A DNA stretch of 64,000 bases from Lytechinus variegatus (GCF_018143015.1 NC_054756.1:18125361-18189360), one strand, 5' to 3'; positions 11,301 through 23,080 are shown, counted from the first letter of the stretch. A program made the numbers and translations. The notes: generated from the sequence alone by a model not told the origin.

Positions 11301-12905
11301 GAGGTTACTGAGCATCTGACGACTGCAGCAGAAACTACAACTCCGGCCACCACAACACTAGGTCTGTAAATGATATCCTAGTGATACACTACAGACTTTT
11401 TTGTTTCTGTTTATATTTTTAGGCCTAAAGGGCTTATTCGTTCAATAGATAACCTGCTGCAGCCATTCACCAATGTATAGGCCGACTTATCATCATATAG
11501 ACTCCAGTGTCCATTGATAATTACCCAAAGATATTGTCATAATCTATCACAATAATTATCAGCTTTTAGTGTTAAAAGGTCCGACTCGACATCAGGGGCG
11601 GATCCAGGATTTTTCGAAAGGTGGGGGCACATTTTCCCGAGGAAAAATTTGACAAGCGAAAAGGGGGGAGGGGGCACAGGAGGCGTTGTGACTCATGGCG
11701 TCATTACCATGTTTTTTTTTTCATTTATTCATTTCTTCTTTTTTATAACTTTGTTTCTATTTCCGGTAACGGGACAGCCGCTGACCATTCATGTGTCGGG
11801 AGATGTGGATTTGACGCAACCAAACCATGCCAGTGCAATAGTCAATGCTTAACCCATGGAGATTGTTGTATTGATTACCAGACTGCATGCCCAGGTGGGT
11901 GTTTCATAAAGCTGTTCGTAAGTTAAGAGCGATTTTTAAGAACGACTGTGACGAATTTTCTTGTGGTAAATAGCATATTTATTGGCGATGGTTACGTGCG
12001 GAAGAAAGGTTCGCCAGTCGTTCTTAAAGTCGCTCTTAACTTACGAACAGCTTTATGAAACGGGTCCAGGTGTTGTACAGTTTCATTACTGTTTGTTCTT
12101 TTACCCTTATTTACCCTTAGGATTGCGAATTTCCATGTGACAGAAACTATTCGGGCCATTACAAATTTTAATTCAGTGATCAAATTTATTCCGTTATGTT
12201 TCAAATCTATTCAATTTAAACATAACCCAAAGTAAGATAGGACCTATAGGCCTATTCGTTCCAGAATACGTCATTGTATATTGATTGATTGATTTTATTC
12301 GTCAAGAATATCACAGGAGATTACAAATAAATTGAAGAATACCTTGACAGGATAGCCCATGAAAGCCGAAAGGCTTATTTCCAATGGGGTACTAAAGTTA
12401 GTTTAAGACATTAACATATTGTAACAAAAAAGTATAAACTACGACAAGTACTGGAATATGGTAAGCGTTTTATTTCTTTCTTGTCAGCTTTTGAATAATA
12501 TTAATGGTATCGGTATTGATTGCACTTATGAAAAAGCAATTCTTAAAAAAATATATGATCCATGTGATCTGAAATGCACATTTATTTTTTTTATCTTTAA
12601 TTGTAAAACACTTAAATATCACTTATATACATATATTGAATAAATTAGTCTAAACATCTATACAACAAACTGCTTTAAATAGCACTGGTTTTGAATTATC
12701 GTGCCAAATATACAGTCAAATTAGAATAATCTATCATTTTTTAAATTGAAAGTTTTTCTAATTTTCTTGATTATAACGTATAGGTGGATCTTCCTCGTGC
12801 AGCTCACGTTGTGGCCAATCTTATGATCCCGCTAACCCATGCCAGTGTAACAGCCAATGTGATTCGTTCAACAACTGTTGCCATGACTACAATACATTAT
12901 GCTGA
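8311..12905 (+). CDS. secreted EGF / mucin-like / double somatomedin-B protein
   Basis: Seven exons: 8311-8365, 9277-9471, 9888-9992, 10446-10604, 10864-11361, 11778-11894, 12784-12905 (416 residues, stop TGA). All six introns are phase 1, so the five internal exons are symmetric 1-1 modules. Exon 1 encodes a signal peptide (MGLLKRLVFPFLILLGISG). Residues 19-83 form a module with two Cys that I do not recognise. Residues 84-118 are an EGF domain with six Cys (CQNGGTC ... CECVDGFHG) and no calcium-binding signature. Residues 119-337 are Thr/Ser/Glu-rich and mucin-like, with an internal ~39-residue tandem repeat carrying runs of nine or ten Glu. Residues 338-376 and 377-416 are somatomedin-B domains, each with eight Cys and a CCxDY core. 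No membrane anchor is seen, so it is probably extracellular. Somatomedin-B domains in vitronectin bind protease inhibitors and receptors; the partner here is unknown. A splice acceptor ends exactly at the ATG, so a 5' UTR exon probably lies upstream. The exon chain is inferred from splice signals and phase. Confidence 0.8.
8382..8446. repeat. AAT/GAT microsatellite in intron 1
   Basis: Interrupted AATAAT/GATAAT units just inside the first intron of the EGF/somatomedin-B gene. Confidence 0.8.
8729..8988. mobile_element. hAT-like MITE in intron 1, 8-bp target duplication
   Basis: Ends CAAGGGCGGAAATC and (reverse complement) CATGGGCGGAAATC. It is flanked by an exact 8-bp direct repeat CTCGGACA at 8721-8728 and 8989-8996. 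An 8-bp duplication with a CA...TG terminus is typical of hAT transposons. The 260-bp interior is non-coding with G-rich and C-rich runs. Confidence 0.85.
9498..9700. mobile_element. hAT-like MITE in intron 2, 8-bp target duplication
   Basis: Ends CACTAGCGTACCTACGG and (reverse complement) CAGTGGCGTACCTAGG. It is flanked by the exact 8-bp repeat CTTGCTTT at 9490-9497 and 9701-9708. The 203-bp interior is G-rich then C-rich. It shares its terminal GGCGTACC word with the larger element at 35073-36588, so both may have used one transposase. Confidence 0.88.
11593..11690. mobile_element. hAT-like end fragment in intron 5
   Basis: Begins CAGGGGCGGATCCAGGATTT, a terminus of the hAT type, followed by G-rich sequence. 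I find no matching opposite end before the next exon, so it is a one-ended remnant or a divergent copy; the right limit is approximate. Confidence 0.4.
11898..12065. mobile_element. MITE sitting on the splice donor of the first somatomedin-B exon
   Basis: Near-perfect terminal inverted repeats (TTTCATAAAGCTGTTCGTAA near 11902 and its complement near 12042-12060) with GTTAAGAGC immediately inside. The direct repeat CCAGGTG at 11891-11897 and 12066-12072 is the apparent target duplication. The left copy contains the exon 6 boundary (CCAG|GTG), so the element begins three bases inside the intron. Related copies lie at 58322-58650. Confidence 0.8.
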
Positions 12906-13031
12906 AATCAATATACTGCACCCATTTTTTGTCGCATCAGCATTCATTCACATTTTGTGTAACCAATGCATAATAATTTTAAGGAATCAATAGATTTGCA
13001 ATCTGCTCGAATTAAGCATTGTTGTAACTAG

Positions 13032-13037
13032 AATAAA
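13032..13037 (+). promoter_or_regulatory. poly(A) signal, EGF/somatomedin-B gene
   Basis: AATAAA 127 bases past the stop codon at 12905, a plausible distance for a 3' UTR end. Confidence 0.5.
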
Positions 13038-13139
13038 TCGATGTGTTCTTGTTCATCTCGATACTAGGGCATTTAGCAATCATTTCGAAGACACTTTCTA
13101 TAACGCAGATAATCTTTTGTCATAAGCCCTTCATATAGA

Positions 13140-13590
13140 CCAGTTCGTAGTTACTTCATGGGCAATTTTGGTCAAATTACCTTTCATTTCTTTCATCATG
13201 ATAGGCAGATTTCAAAGCAAGATATTACGTAAGCTTGCCTTACATAGCAGGATGAAGAAATTGAATAGACCAGGTGACTAGAATAGCAGACCAATGAACA
13301 CTTAATGAAGGTATTTGTTGCATTCCTATACTTTGAATGCATATCATAGCAAGTTGCACAATGTACTTGGCAAACTGTGAAATACCAGTCGTTCGTGGAC
13401 GCATTGTTGTTTTTTCTGGATGTACATAAAAAAAAAACCACAATTCAAAAGAATAAATGCATAATCAAGACATCAAAGTTGGTGCTTATCTCATTAGATT
13501 TTAGACCACCATGTCACTTTAGTACAAATGACCTTTCTCTGATCATGCGCAGAATATTTTGATCATGCGCAGAAAGGAACTACGAACTGG
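13140..13590. mobile_element. inverted-repeat element, CCAGTTCGTAGTT ends
   Basis: Left end CCAGTTCGTAGTTACTTC matches the reverse complement of the right end CCAGTTCGTAGTTCCTTT. Near the right end the 15-bp word TGATCATGCGCAGAA occurs twice in tandem. About 450 bp, non-coding; the His/Cys-containing minus-strand frames inside are incidental. No target duplication is clear. Confidence 0.6.
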
Positions 13591-14626
13591 CTTAATCCTT
13601 TGTCTAAAATCGGTGAATCAAAACAGCAGTGTCGTCCTGTGCTCTGGACAAACGACCTTTTTCTTTTGGTGTTATCCGGTCCGAATCTTCGTAATAAAAC
13701 GCTGTGCTGTCCCAGTCCACCAACCTTCGACAATGACCCCCAATCTGTCTATTGGGATTTAACAGGCATTTCAAAAGATTCTCAACATTGCAGAAACCTT
13801 CTGCGAAGTCGATGCTGAAATACGCTAATTTCTGTACAAGGAAACGCTTTCACATTGATTTTTAAAAAGAATTATAAGGATGCATGATTGCTTTTCGTAA
13901 TATCACCTTCAATTTCCCTATTAATGTTTTCCCTCTCTATTCATTTCTCGAATCCTCATGATTAACCTTGCTTTTCTTCTCGTACCATAACAAGAAACAC
14001 AGAGACTAATATTATTATATACAGGCCGCATATGCGGGCCTGCATGTGTTTAGAACGTTATATAATATTGTGTTAAAAGTATATGTCACAGGAAAAGAAA
14101 AAAAGAAAGAAAACTGGGGCTCTCGGTTATTTTATATTTACAGTATTATCAAATGGTTAATAATGGCATTTCATTAACATCATCATAAATATCAAACTGG
14201 ATATTAATCTGTAATTTGTTTTGATGTTTTGATTACTCAGTAAGACATACTGATATGAAAATATATTTCAAAAAGTCATCATGAAATTATGATTTTCCTC
14301 GTGATTTTGAATATGAGTCTAATATGAAAAATCACGGATATATAGATGAGCAATAAAAGTTGTAAGTTTAAATTCAAAATTTCTAAATTGCGCATGAAAA
14401 TGTGGGAAGATTTTGGTTTAAATGTGACCGCATAGTGTATGAAAACTATTAGTTCTTTGTTAAGTTTCTCCAACCAGAGTGGGTTCGAATTCACACTTGT
14501 GTTACTGCGAAATATCTATTGGTTTTAATCTGCCAACGTGAACGATTTTGGTCTCAAAATCAAAGAAAATATATTATATGTCACTTTTACTATGGGTGTC
14601 AAATTTGCAATAAAAACATTGTAAAT
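13591..14626. other. intergenic DNA without a recognised gene
   Basis: AT-rich. The open frame at 13600-13818 has no recognisable motif and no splice context that would place it in a gene. A small GGCCGCATATGCGGGCC palindrome lies near 14024-14040. Confidence 0.5.
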
Positions 14627-15220
14627 GGATGGTCCGGGCTGAAAATACTTATATCTAATAAAAAGAGTAAAATTCACATAGCAAAATGCTGAAAATTTCA
14701 TCATAATCGGATAACAAATAACGAAATTATTGAATTTTAAAGTTTATCAATATTTTGTGGAAAATAGTTATATGCACATCATCATGAATATTCATTAGGT
14801 GGGCTGATGATGTCACATTTCTACTTTCCTTTTTCTTATGTTATTACATGAAATGATAAATGTTTCATTTTTTCATGCATGTGTAAACGATGTGTCTTCA
14901 TTATAGTGAATTAAGTTGCGGCAATAAATAACTAATCAGTTATCAATCCCATTGTTTTAGTTCTTGGTAGAAAATTTTTGAATAAACCTAACTTGATATA
15001 ATAAAATACAAAAGAACAAGTGGAGATATGACATCACCAGCCCACCTAACGAATATTCATAAAGACATGCCTAGAACTGATTCACCGGAATGATAACGCA
15101 AATCTTTAAAATTCAATAACGTTGTTATTTGTTATCCGATTTTGATGAAATTTTCAGCATTTTGCTTTTGGAATTTTACTCTATTCATTGAGATATAAAT
15201 ATTTCCAGCCTGGGCCATCC
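14627..15220. mobile_element. MITE family 1, copy a
   Basis: Terminal inverted repeats of about 35 bp or more (GGATGGTCCGGGCTG / GGATGGCCCAGGCTG), then AAAATGCTGAAAATTTCATC and TCGGATAACAAATAACG mirrored on the right. Both arms carry a CRE-like octamer (TGATGTCA 14808-14815; TGACATCA 15029-15036) beside an ATGAATATTCATTAGGTGGG-type word. Non-coding, about 594 bp. Confidence 0.85.
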
Positions 15221-16345
15221 CTTTAATGATTGTGGAGTTTGATTGTGAGGTTTTTTTCTGCATGGTTGCACTAGCTTGGAATGTATTTGATGAGATAGGA
15301 ATGGATTGAGTTGAATTGTGTCCCACATGAGTGAATTTAACTCGGTTGAATTTGAAAAGATTGAATTTAAATGGAATGAAGGAATTAATGAAATGAAATC
15401 GAATCAGAAGTAATGTGCACAAAATTAATTCGATTGAATTCCATTTGCATTTACTTTTACTTGCACTAATCAATTAAACTGAATTGGATTGAATATGTTT
15501 GTTTTATGCATTGGATTGGATAAGGAAACCATTGACTCTGACCTCTTGGATTAAATTATTTAAAATAAATTGACATCATTGGGTACTTTTTCTCTCTTTT
15601 TTTTTCTTTTCTTCTTCTTCTTCTACTACTGCTACTTCCTTCGAGTACAGTCCTATTTGTAGAGTGTAGTCGTATTTGACTGAGGCCGCAATCACAAAAA
15701 CACACACATTTGGTGCAGGTAAATTTATACGCCATCAATACAAGGATCGAGTTTAACATTGCTGTGAATTCAAATAAATTTTTCAGGAACGGATTTACCG
15801 ATCCGATCAAAAAATATATTTGTGAGCAGTTATTTACCCTTTTTCATGTTTTGCCACACTGCAAAAATGCTGGTGTTAATTAAACATCAGTCCGATATAA
15901 GAACTTCACCATTGAAACAGCACAGGACTGGGTTAAGACTGGGTTCTAGACTAAAACCAAATAGACATTTAAACAGTAACAATTAGTGATAAAACAATAT
16001 CGGTTCGATTCTTAACTGGCGTTTTTTACAACACCTTTTCTCAGGTGTTTTCCGTTTTAGATAGGCCTGCCTACCGCGGGCTTGTGTTACATTAATACCG
16101 GTGCCGTTCCGGGTGCCGTTTTGCAGTGCAGACGCCTGTATGATGAAAATTGATTCCGGTAGCCTCTGGTATCTCGAGAACGATGGTTCAAGACCAACTA
16201 AGAGTTGACCAGATGAAAATTTTGACATCAGTATGAACTGAAAAAATTGAAATGTTGCACTTAGACCCTTTTTTTCCAAATAGGGCCGTATATTTATAAT
16301 ATTATACAGCTCTTGTTATACCTCAGTACAAATCGAGAGTTTATA
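15221..16345. other. intergenic DNA with a possible small inverted-repeat element
   Basis: Holds GAATT-rich sequence (about 15300-15500), a CTT/TTC patch (about 15590-15640) and a segment around 15852-16128 whose ends share a CACTGCAAAA word in inverted orientation, suggesting a MITE. No gene is seen. Confidence 0.4.
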
Positions 16346-16968
16346 GGGATGCTCCGGGCTGAAGATATTCATATCTAAATAAATTTAGTAAAAAATCACA
16401 GAGCAAAATGCTAAACATTTTGTAAGAATTGGATAACAATTATAAAGTTAATGAATTTTAAAGTTTAGCAATATTTTGTGAATTATTTATAAATGTTTAT
16501 GCACGTCGTCATGAATAATCATTAGGTGGGCTGATGACGTCACATTCCCACTTTCCTTTTTCTTATGTTATTACATGGAATCATAATTGATTCATTTTTC
16601 ATACAATGTTGTGTCTCTATTATGATGAAATATATTGCAGCAATAATGCACTTTATCTGATCAGTTGTCAATCCGATTGTTTTAGTTCCTTATAGAAAAT
16701 TTTGGATAAACGCATACTATTCAAATGGTATTATCATTATTATTATCATTTCATATAACAAAATACAAAAGAACAAATGGGGAAAATCATATCATCAACC
16801 CACCTAATGAATATTCATGAAGACATGACTCGAACTGTTTCACCTAAAATTCAATAACTTTATTATTTGTCATGTTTGTTATCCGATTTTGATCAAATTT
16901 TCTGCATTTTGCTATGTGAATATTACTCTATTTATTGAGTTATAAATATCTTTAGCCTTGAGCATACT
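16346..16968. mobile_element. MITE family 1, copy b
   Basis: Same design as 14627-15220: GGGATGCTCCGGGCTGAAG at the left, its approximate complement at the right, GAGCAAAATGCT inside. The left arm has a perfect CRE octamer TGACGTCA at 16535-16542; the right-arm counterpart near 16785-16795 has decayed. Copies a and b differ widely in the centre. Confidence 0.8.
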
Positions 16969-18649
16969 TTTTGTGCTTTAAATATTTTATTTTCTTCCTC
17001 TTTCAAATCAATAAGTTTCAGTGTTGTGGTGCCTCGATGCTCGGCCTTGGCCTTAAGGCGCCTTAAGTTCTACTTGGCCTTGAGGATTTTGAGCCTTGAA
17101 ATTTAAGGCATTTTGTACTTTCATTTGTATTTATATAAATAATTATAAATGTTTCAGTTGTCCTGTATATTAATTTTAATGACATGTCACTATGTTCAAT
17201 ACTACCAGTAAGCAGTAGCAGTGTTATCAATTGTTATTATCACCATTATCAAGATATGTAACAAAGAAAACAGCAGTTATGAAAAATAACATTGTTTATT
17301 GGTAATGTGTTGTAATCATGACTAATGATGATGATGACAGTAATAATAATAATGATAGTAATCATGATTATGTAAAGATTATCGTGATTTCATGACAGGA
17401 CTAATTCTGACAGATCTGACTGCAATGTTGACAACAATTTTCATACGTAAAAATAGCTAACTCTAAAGAATGATAACAAGATTGATTTCTATTCCATTAG
17501 GATTTACTTGTATTATTTTCTTTGGCCAAAAAGAAAGTTTTTGTCTTAATGATATTCTGAAAAGATTTGGTAAACATGAATACAATCTTCAGGTTTGTAA
17601 TATCCAAATGGGCTATGTCAATGGCATGATAAGCCAAAAGTTTTGAGGGGCCAAGCATGGCATATAGAGCAAACTTTCTGCCAAAAAAAATGAAAGCGAT
17701 TGAAGCGAGAGAGCGAGCAATATTTTTCACCCTCTTTCTACAAGAAAAGCTATTTTGTGATTGTGACAATATGTTTAAAAAATAGTAATCACATTTACTC
17801 ATTTTCCTTTCTATTTTTCTTTTTCTAAGTCTATTCTTGGTGGGGGAACTTCATCTCTCTCTCTTTGTTTTTATTGGGGGGGTTCTGATATTTTTAAACA
17901 GGCGAGAAAAAAAATGGGAAAAGAGAGAGAGGGGAGAAGGGGGAGAAACATATGAGGGCGGAAGAAAGATGGGAGTGACACATTTGGCTGGTTAGGCAAA
18001 ATATACTGCAAAATCAGTTGATAGGCAGTATATCTTTTCTTCATTGTATAATTTGTTTTGGGTCTAGTGTCTCAGATTGACAAACAAAGTAATAAATGTT
18101 TACTTCTTTTTAATCATTATGTTTCGACGGTGAATTTGATTTCACTACAGTTTCAAGGAAATAAACAACGTATTTCTTTTGTCAAATTATCAGGTTGGAG
18201 TATCATAAATTTTTGAGCTCGCGCTTTGCGCTCGCATTATTTTATTGGTGAGTTATATATCCTATTCATGAGCCACTATATAAATGCAATCTTTAACAGA
18301 TTTCTTTTCTGGTCAGTATATTACAAATTTCAGCTCGCACACGCGTTAATTCTTTAGTTATATACTCAGCTTTTTCGTGATTACAAAAACAGCTCGGAAT
18401 ATTTAATTTTCATGTCTTAATTAACACGAAATATTCAGAAGTTTAAGCTCGTGGTTAACGCTGGCAACATCTCCCAAGGATGCCCTTTTAACAATGATTA
18501 GCGCCATAATTGACCAAAATCGAGTTTTACAACTTCAGAATTGCTTTCTTTTAAGAAAACCCTAAATTGAAATATCTATCATATCAATTAGAAGTCACTT
18601 AAAAAATAAGTGCCCTATTTGTAAAGTGTAGAAACAGATTTTGGCATAG
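16969..18649. other. intergenic DNA, several simple motifs, no gene seen
   Basis: A short region at 17017-17110 is rich in GGCCTTRAGG words, including the palindrome-like CTTAAGGCGCCTTAAG (17051-17066), and resembles the end of an inverted-repeat element. GA-rich sequence lies at 17900-17960. The motif GCTCGCGCTTTGCGCTCGC near 18218 matches the core word of the array at 35132-36160. The minus-strand frame at 17497-17802 has no recognisable domain. Confidence 0.45.
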
Positions 18650-19227
18650 TTAAAGGAAAATGAACATTTGGAACAAAAATCAAAGAAACAGATCAATGAC
18701 AGTTTGAATTGAAAAATTGAATGAATAATAAGAAAGTCATGAGCATTTGAAGTTACGATCATTATTGTAATGTAGATCCTCCCCGTGGCAATGCGACAAA
18801 TAAGTGTGACATCACATGTGAACAACTTTCCCATTGCTTTTGAATATATTTCACTTAAAATGCTTCTTTTATCACATAGATCTATCAAGAGATCATTGAT
18901 TCTTTCTATAGGAGGGCTTGTAATACCGATTTTCAAAGAATACATTATGGGTGAAGAGTCTGTATCACCATATATAAGAAAGAGCAAAAAGAGACGTTTG
19001 GGGGTATTTTATAGTCTATCAAAGGGAAAGTTGTTCACATGTAACATCACACATATCTGTCGCATTGCCAATATGGGGATCTCCATAGCATTAGTGATTG
19101 CAATATTCAAATGCTCATAACTTTCTCGTTATTTGTCCGATCTTTCTCAAATTTTCTTTGATCTCATTCTTTGATTTTCCTCTTTATACACAAACCCACT
19201 TGTCCTAAGGGTTTCATTTCCCTTTAA
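18650..19227. mobile_element. MITE family 4, copy a
   Basis: TTAAAGGAAAATGAACATTT at the left and the complement of TTAAAGGGAAATGAAACCC at the right. Inside: AAGTCATGAGCATTTGAA and GTGGCAATGCGACAAATAAG, mirrored. TGACATCA at 18807-18814; the right-arm counterpart is changed to TAACATCA at 19042-19049. It explains the two overlapping frames here. Confidence 0.85.
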
Positions 19228-19300
19228 ATTGATCTTATGGCCCTACTGACGAACTTGGTAACATTGACGCAATGAAATTCATTATACAAAAAAGATATAC

Positions 19301-19899
19301 TTTAAAGGGGAATGAAACCTTTGTAACAAAAAGACTTGTGTAGAAACAGAAAAATCAAAGAATAAGAATAAAGAAAGTTTGAGAAAAATCGAACAAATAA
19401 TGAGAAAGTTATTAGCATTTGAATATTGCAATCACTAGTGCTATGGAAATCCTCCCATTGGCAATGCGACAAGGATGTGTGATGTCACTGATGAACAACT
19501 TTCCCTTTGGTGGACTATAAAATACCCTAAAAAATGTCTCTTTTTGCTTTTTGTTATGATGATACAAACTCTTTATCCATAATGTATTCTTAAAAATATG
19601 TATTACATGCCCTCTTGTAGAAAGAACACATGATCTATATATGGATAGATGTGATAAAAGAGGCATTTCAAGTGAAATATATACTAAAGTAATGGGGAGA
19701 GTTGTTCACAAGTGACATCATAAATCTTTGTCGCATTGCCAATTTGCTATCTCCATAGCAGTAGTGATCGCAAAATTCAAATGCTCATAACTTTCTCATT
19801 ATTTGTCCGATTTTTCTCAAACTTTTGTTGATCTGTTTCTTTGATTTTTCTGTTTTCACACAAGCTATCTTGTTCAAATGAGTTTCATTCTCCTTTAAA
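19301..19899. mobile_element. MITE family 4, copy b
   Basis: TTTAAAGGGGAATGAAACC at the left, complement of TTTAAAGGAGAATGAAACTC at the right. Octamers TGATGTCA at 19480-19487 and TGACATCA at 19713-19720. Lies only 73 bp from copy a in the same orientation. TTAA is present at both ends, suggesting a TTAA or TA target preference. Confidence 0.87.
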
Positions 19900-20613
19900 T
19901 GAGATGTAACAGTCAGTCGGCAAGCCCTGAAAAAGGAGCTTCTTTTATCCAAGTGATATTCATGACTAGAGGGTTTTTGCATAGTTTAATGAGCTTGGTG
20001 CGAACCAAAACACCTCTTTTTATTCGACCATTGCTTCTCTAAATATTGACAAAATTTCATGTTTTTGGTATCTTTGTAAAGAAAAAGAATTATTCTTTTA
20101 GGTCATGGGTTTGGATTTTTAAAAGGATGTTGTAATGTAGGGACAACTTTTGATCTAAAATATGAAACAAAATAATTTTTCATGCAACAAATGTTGCTCA
20201 TTAACACAGGGGCTTGGCGACTGAATGGTAAGTTAACGAGCTGTAGAAGTAATAACATCCAAGATTAAAAACTTGTAATTACTCCACACCCATTTCAACA
20301 AAATCAGTAAACTAATTGCTATTGTGTAGGCATCTGTTTTGCGAGGGCTGACAACTATTTTTCTATATATTAATATTTTCTCAATCAACTTTCTAATGAT
20401 GCAAGGCTCACACTAATTACCTTTCCAATAAGTATAACAAAATCATGTCTTTTTTTTGGTTTATTTTTAGTTTTAATTTGCCAAAAAGAAATTCCATAAT
20501 GAACCTCATTATCACTTAAACATAAAACTGCATTTTCATGCAGCGGTTTGTAATTACAGGATAATTATCGATTTTAAGTCAGAATAAAAGTATTATGATC
20601 CAGGGGCTGTCCA
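19900..20613. other. intergenic DNA without a recognised gene
   Basis: AT-rich, no repeat or exon recognised. Confidence 0.5.
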
Positions 20614-20762
20614 GGGGAGCGTTTCCTCAATATTTTGATCCGACAAGTTGTCAGATCTGACATCTTTCCATGATTTTGATTGGCTGAGAGGCACTGTTCC
20701 TATGGATAAGATGGGATTTGTCGGATAAAGCGTCCGACAAGTCCTTTCATGAAACGCCCCCA
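20614..20762. mobile_element. short MITE of the GCGTTTCATCAA family, second copy
   Basis: GGGGAGCGTTTCCTCAATAT at the left and complement of GGGGGCGTTTCATGAAAGG at the right; interior CCGACAAGTTGTCAGATCTG shared with 2506-2633. About 149 bp. Confidence 0.7.
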
Positions 20763-21060
20763 TGGGGTCATTCAAATGCGCGAGCCCGGCGCGTGCGCAC
20801 TCTCTTTTCTGCGTTGTTGCATCATAATTTGCTTACACACGTACACTCGCACCCACGCACACACTCTTACTTTATTGTTGCGTCATGATAAAGGGGAGCA
20901 CTTTGCCATCCTTTTAAAAGTTATGGCAACATAAATCGCACAAAAGTAACAATATCCTGGCGTGCTGGCTAATTGATTGCGTTATGATAAAAACAGACAT
21001 CTCATTTCAGCTAGATATTCGATTAAAAACATATTTTATTAGGATTATTTCACAAGTTTA
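20763..21060. repeat. partial copy of the 1.25-kb duplicated block
   Basis: Corresponds to the right part of the block at 21064-22310 (GGCGCGTGCGCACT, TTTATTGTTGCGTCAT, ATGGCAACATAAATC). It stops at CACAAGTTT and is joined directly to the start of the next copy, about 1.06 kb out of step, so it is a truncated tandem copy. Confidence 0.75.
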
Positions 21061-21063
21061 ACT

Positions 21064-22310
21064 AAGAATATATGTTCATAGACTGGGGAAGACGGTAAAA
21101 TATCTTTTATCCTAAAAGACTGGTTGCACTGCAGCAATTTGAAACGTTATGTCTACAATTTAGTTATTTTGTTGAGTTCAGTGAAGTTGCAAAAATATCT
21201 CAGATATTTTCAAAGTACTCTATGGGATAAACAAACATCACTATTATACCACTTTAAACATGTTGTGACAAGTTAGAATCTGTTAAGACTTCCAATAATT
21301 GTATTCGATTTTACAGGAATTGCCCAAGAATCGTCATTCAGTCCGCATTCCGGCTCTTTCATCCTCAAAAATGACTGGATAAGAAATGTGACAATAATGA
21401 ATAGCCTGGTACAAATCAACAGCTCCTCGATCTACAGGGGAAACATAATATGATTCTAGACTCCTGATTGGTTCATTTTCAAAATAAATGGCTTATTTTC
21501 ATCTTATACAACATAATTAACAATAATCATCATGCCTATTTCTTTTCAATGATTCAGGAAAGACGTCATTGTTGTTTTACGGTCCTAAATTTGGACCATC
21601 GCTGAAAACATTTGTTTAATGATCCTAACTTACCACCCCCTCCAAAATTAAATCCTGGCTACTTGGTTGCATACTCAATGAATTATAATCAAGATCATGT
21701 TCTTTATGAAAAATTAATTACCCAAAATGGACTTTAATAATGAACCATTGTCATTCAGACGTTAAACTTCATTTGCAGTGGTTGCGTCAGAATACTAGTA
21801 ATTATGATTCAGGGGCTATTCAAAATGCGCACGCCTGGCGCGTGCGCACTATCTTTTCTGTTTTCTGTTGCATCCGGTTGCATCACAATTTGCTTACACA
21901 CACACGTACACTCGCACCCAAACACACTATTAGTTTATTGTTGCGTCATAATCATGGGGCACACTTTCCATCATTTTAAAAGTTATGGCAACATAAATCA
22001 CACATTAAGTAACATTATTCTGGCGAGCTGGCTATGTGATTGCGTTATAATAAAACCAGACTTCTCATTTCAGCTAGATATTCAATTTAAAAAAAAAATT
22101 ATTAGGATTATTTCACAAGTTCGATTGTCCTTTCTTACGGTTGAGCGAGGATAATTCATTAGTCATCCATTCTATCTTGTAAGTAAACACTTAATATTAT
22201 TTTGATTAGATCCAGTGGCATTTTATGATTGTATAATGAATCATAGCTATGAAATTGTACAATGCTAGAAATGGGAATAGCCAAGAAGAATATTAGTGTC
22301 CAAAGACTAC
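21064..22310. repeat. 1.25-kb duplicated block, copy 2
   Basis: Near-identical over its length to 30530-31795 (for example GACTGGGGAAG, GGAATTGCCCAAGAATCGTC, ATTCAGGGGCTATTCAAAAT, GAAATGGGAATAGCCAAG) with small indels. No terminal inverted repeats or coding frame found. The open frames at 21740-22154 lie inside it and differ between copies, so they are not convincing genes. Confidence 0.85.
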
Positions 22311-22869
22311 TCAACATCAAACAAATGAAATATAAATGCATTCAAAGAGAAAACTACTATTAACGGAAAAAGTATAAGAGCAGAATTATTATCATATATA
22401 AGTTATCAAATGAAATATCGCCAAGGGCATGTTGGTCCATTTTGAAATGGTGTTGTCAATGTCCACTTAACTAAAAGATCCTTTCTTCTATTATGTTAAC
22501 CACTTATAAACAATTAAAAAAATCGCTTTGCGCGGCGGGAGGTCGAGGGAGTGATTTAATTGGACCAGAAGGGGTGATTAAGACCTCAAACACTAGAGCC
22601 GGGCAAAAAAGCCATCCGCAGCCATCGTAGCCAGCTCTTCGGAATGAGGGGAAGGGGCACGCTTTTTTTTTTACAGTAAATTTATATGTGTATGCATATA
22701 ATATATATATGCAATTACCCGTAGTAGTACAGGGGGTAGGAGTCATTTTACTTTATCCAGGTGTGTGTGGGGGGTGACATTCTTGTATGTTCGATCAGCT
22801 GGACTGCCTATTCACATTGAAATAATAATGACATATATCTAAACAACTGATTCATAGCAGATTTCTCTT

Positions 22870-23080
22870 TCATTTAAATGAGAGAGGGAGTGAAAAATGA
22901 AAGAGACCCATACGGGGAATATGAATGAGAGACAGACAGTGGGAAAATGAATGAGAGAGAGAGAGAGGGGGGGGGGGGAATGAATGAGACAGTGGGGAAA
23001 ATAAATGTGAAAGACAGTGGGGAAAATCAGAGAGAGAGATAGAGAAATTCTAAAGAATACAAAAGAGCGAGAGAGAGAAA
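22870..23080. repeat. GA-rich minisatellite
   Basis: Loose units built from AATGAGAGAGACAGTGGGGAAA-like words (GACAGTGGG occurs three times), plus a G run at about 22969-22978. Confidence 0.75.

Noticed and set aside
10799-11311. A 170-residue frame (Arg/Asn-rich) and a Gln-rich frame over the mucin exon
   Set aside because: The Thr/Glu frame is the one that joins in phase 1 to the EGF and somatomedin-B exons; the others stay open only because of the internal repeat.
11992-12204. Minus-strand frame similar to one at 58420-58674, suggesting a conserved protein
   Set aside because: The shared part is the inverted-repeat MITE; similarity is between transposon copies.
18595-19666. Three frames of 84-130 residues on both strands
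   Set aside because: All lie within the two family 4 MITEs and reflect their inverted repeats.
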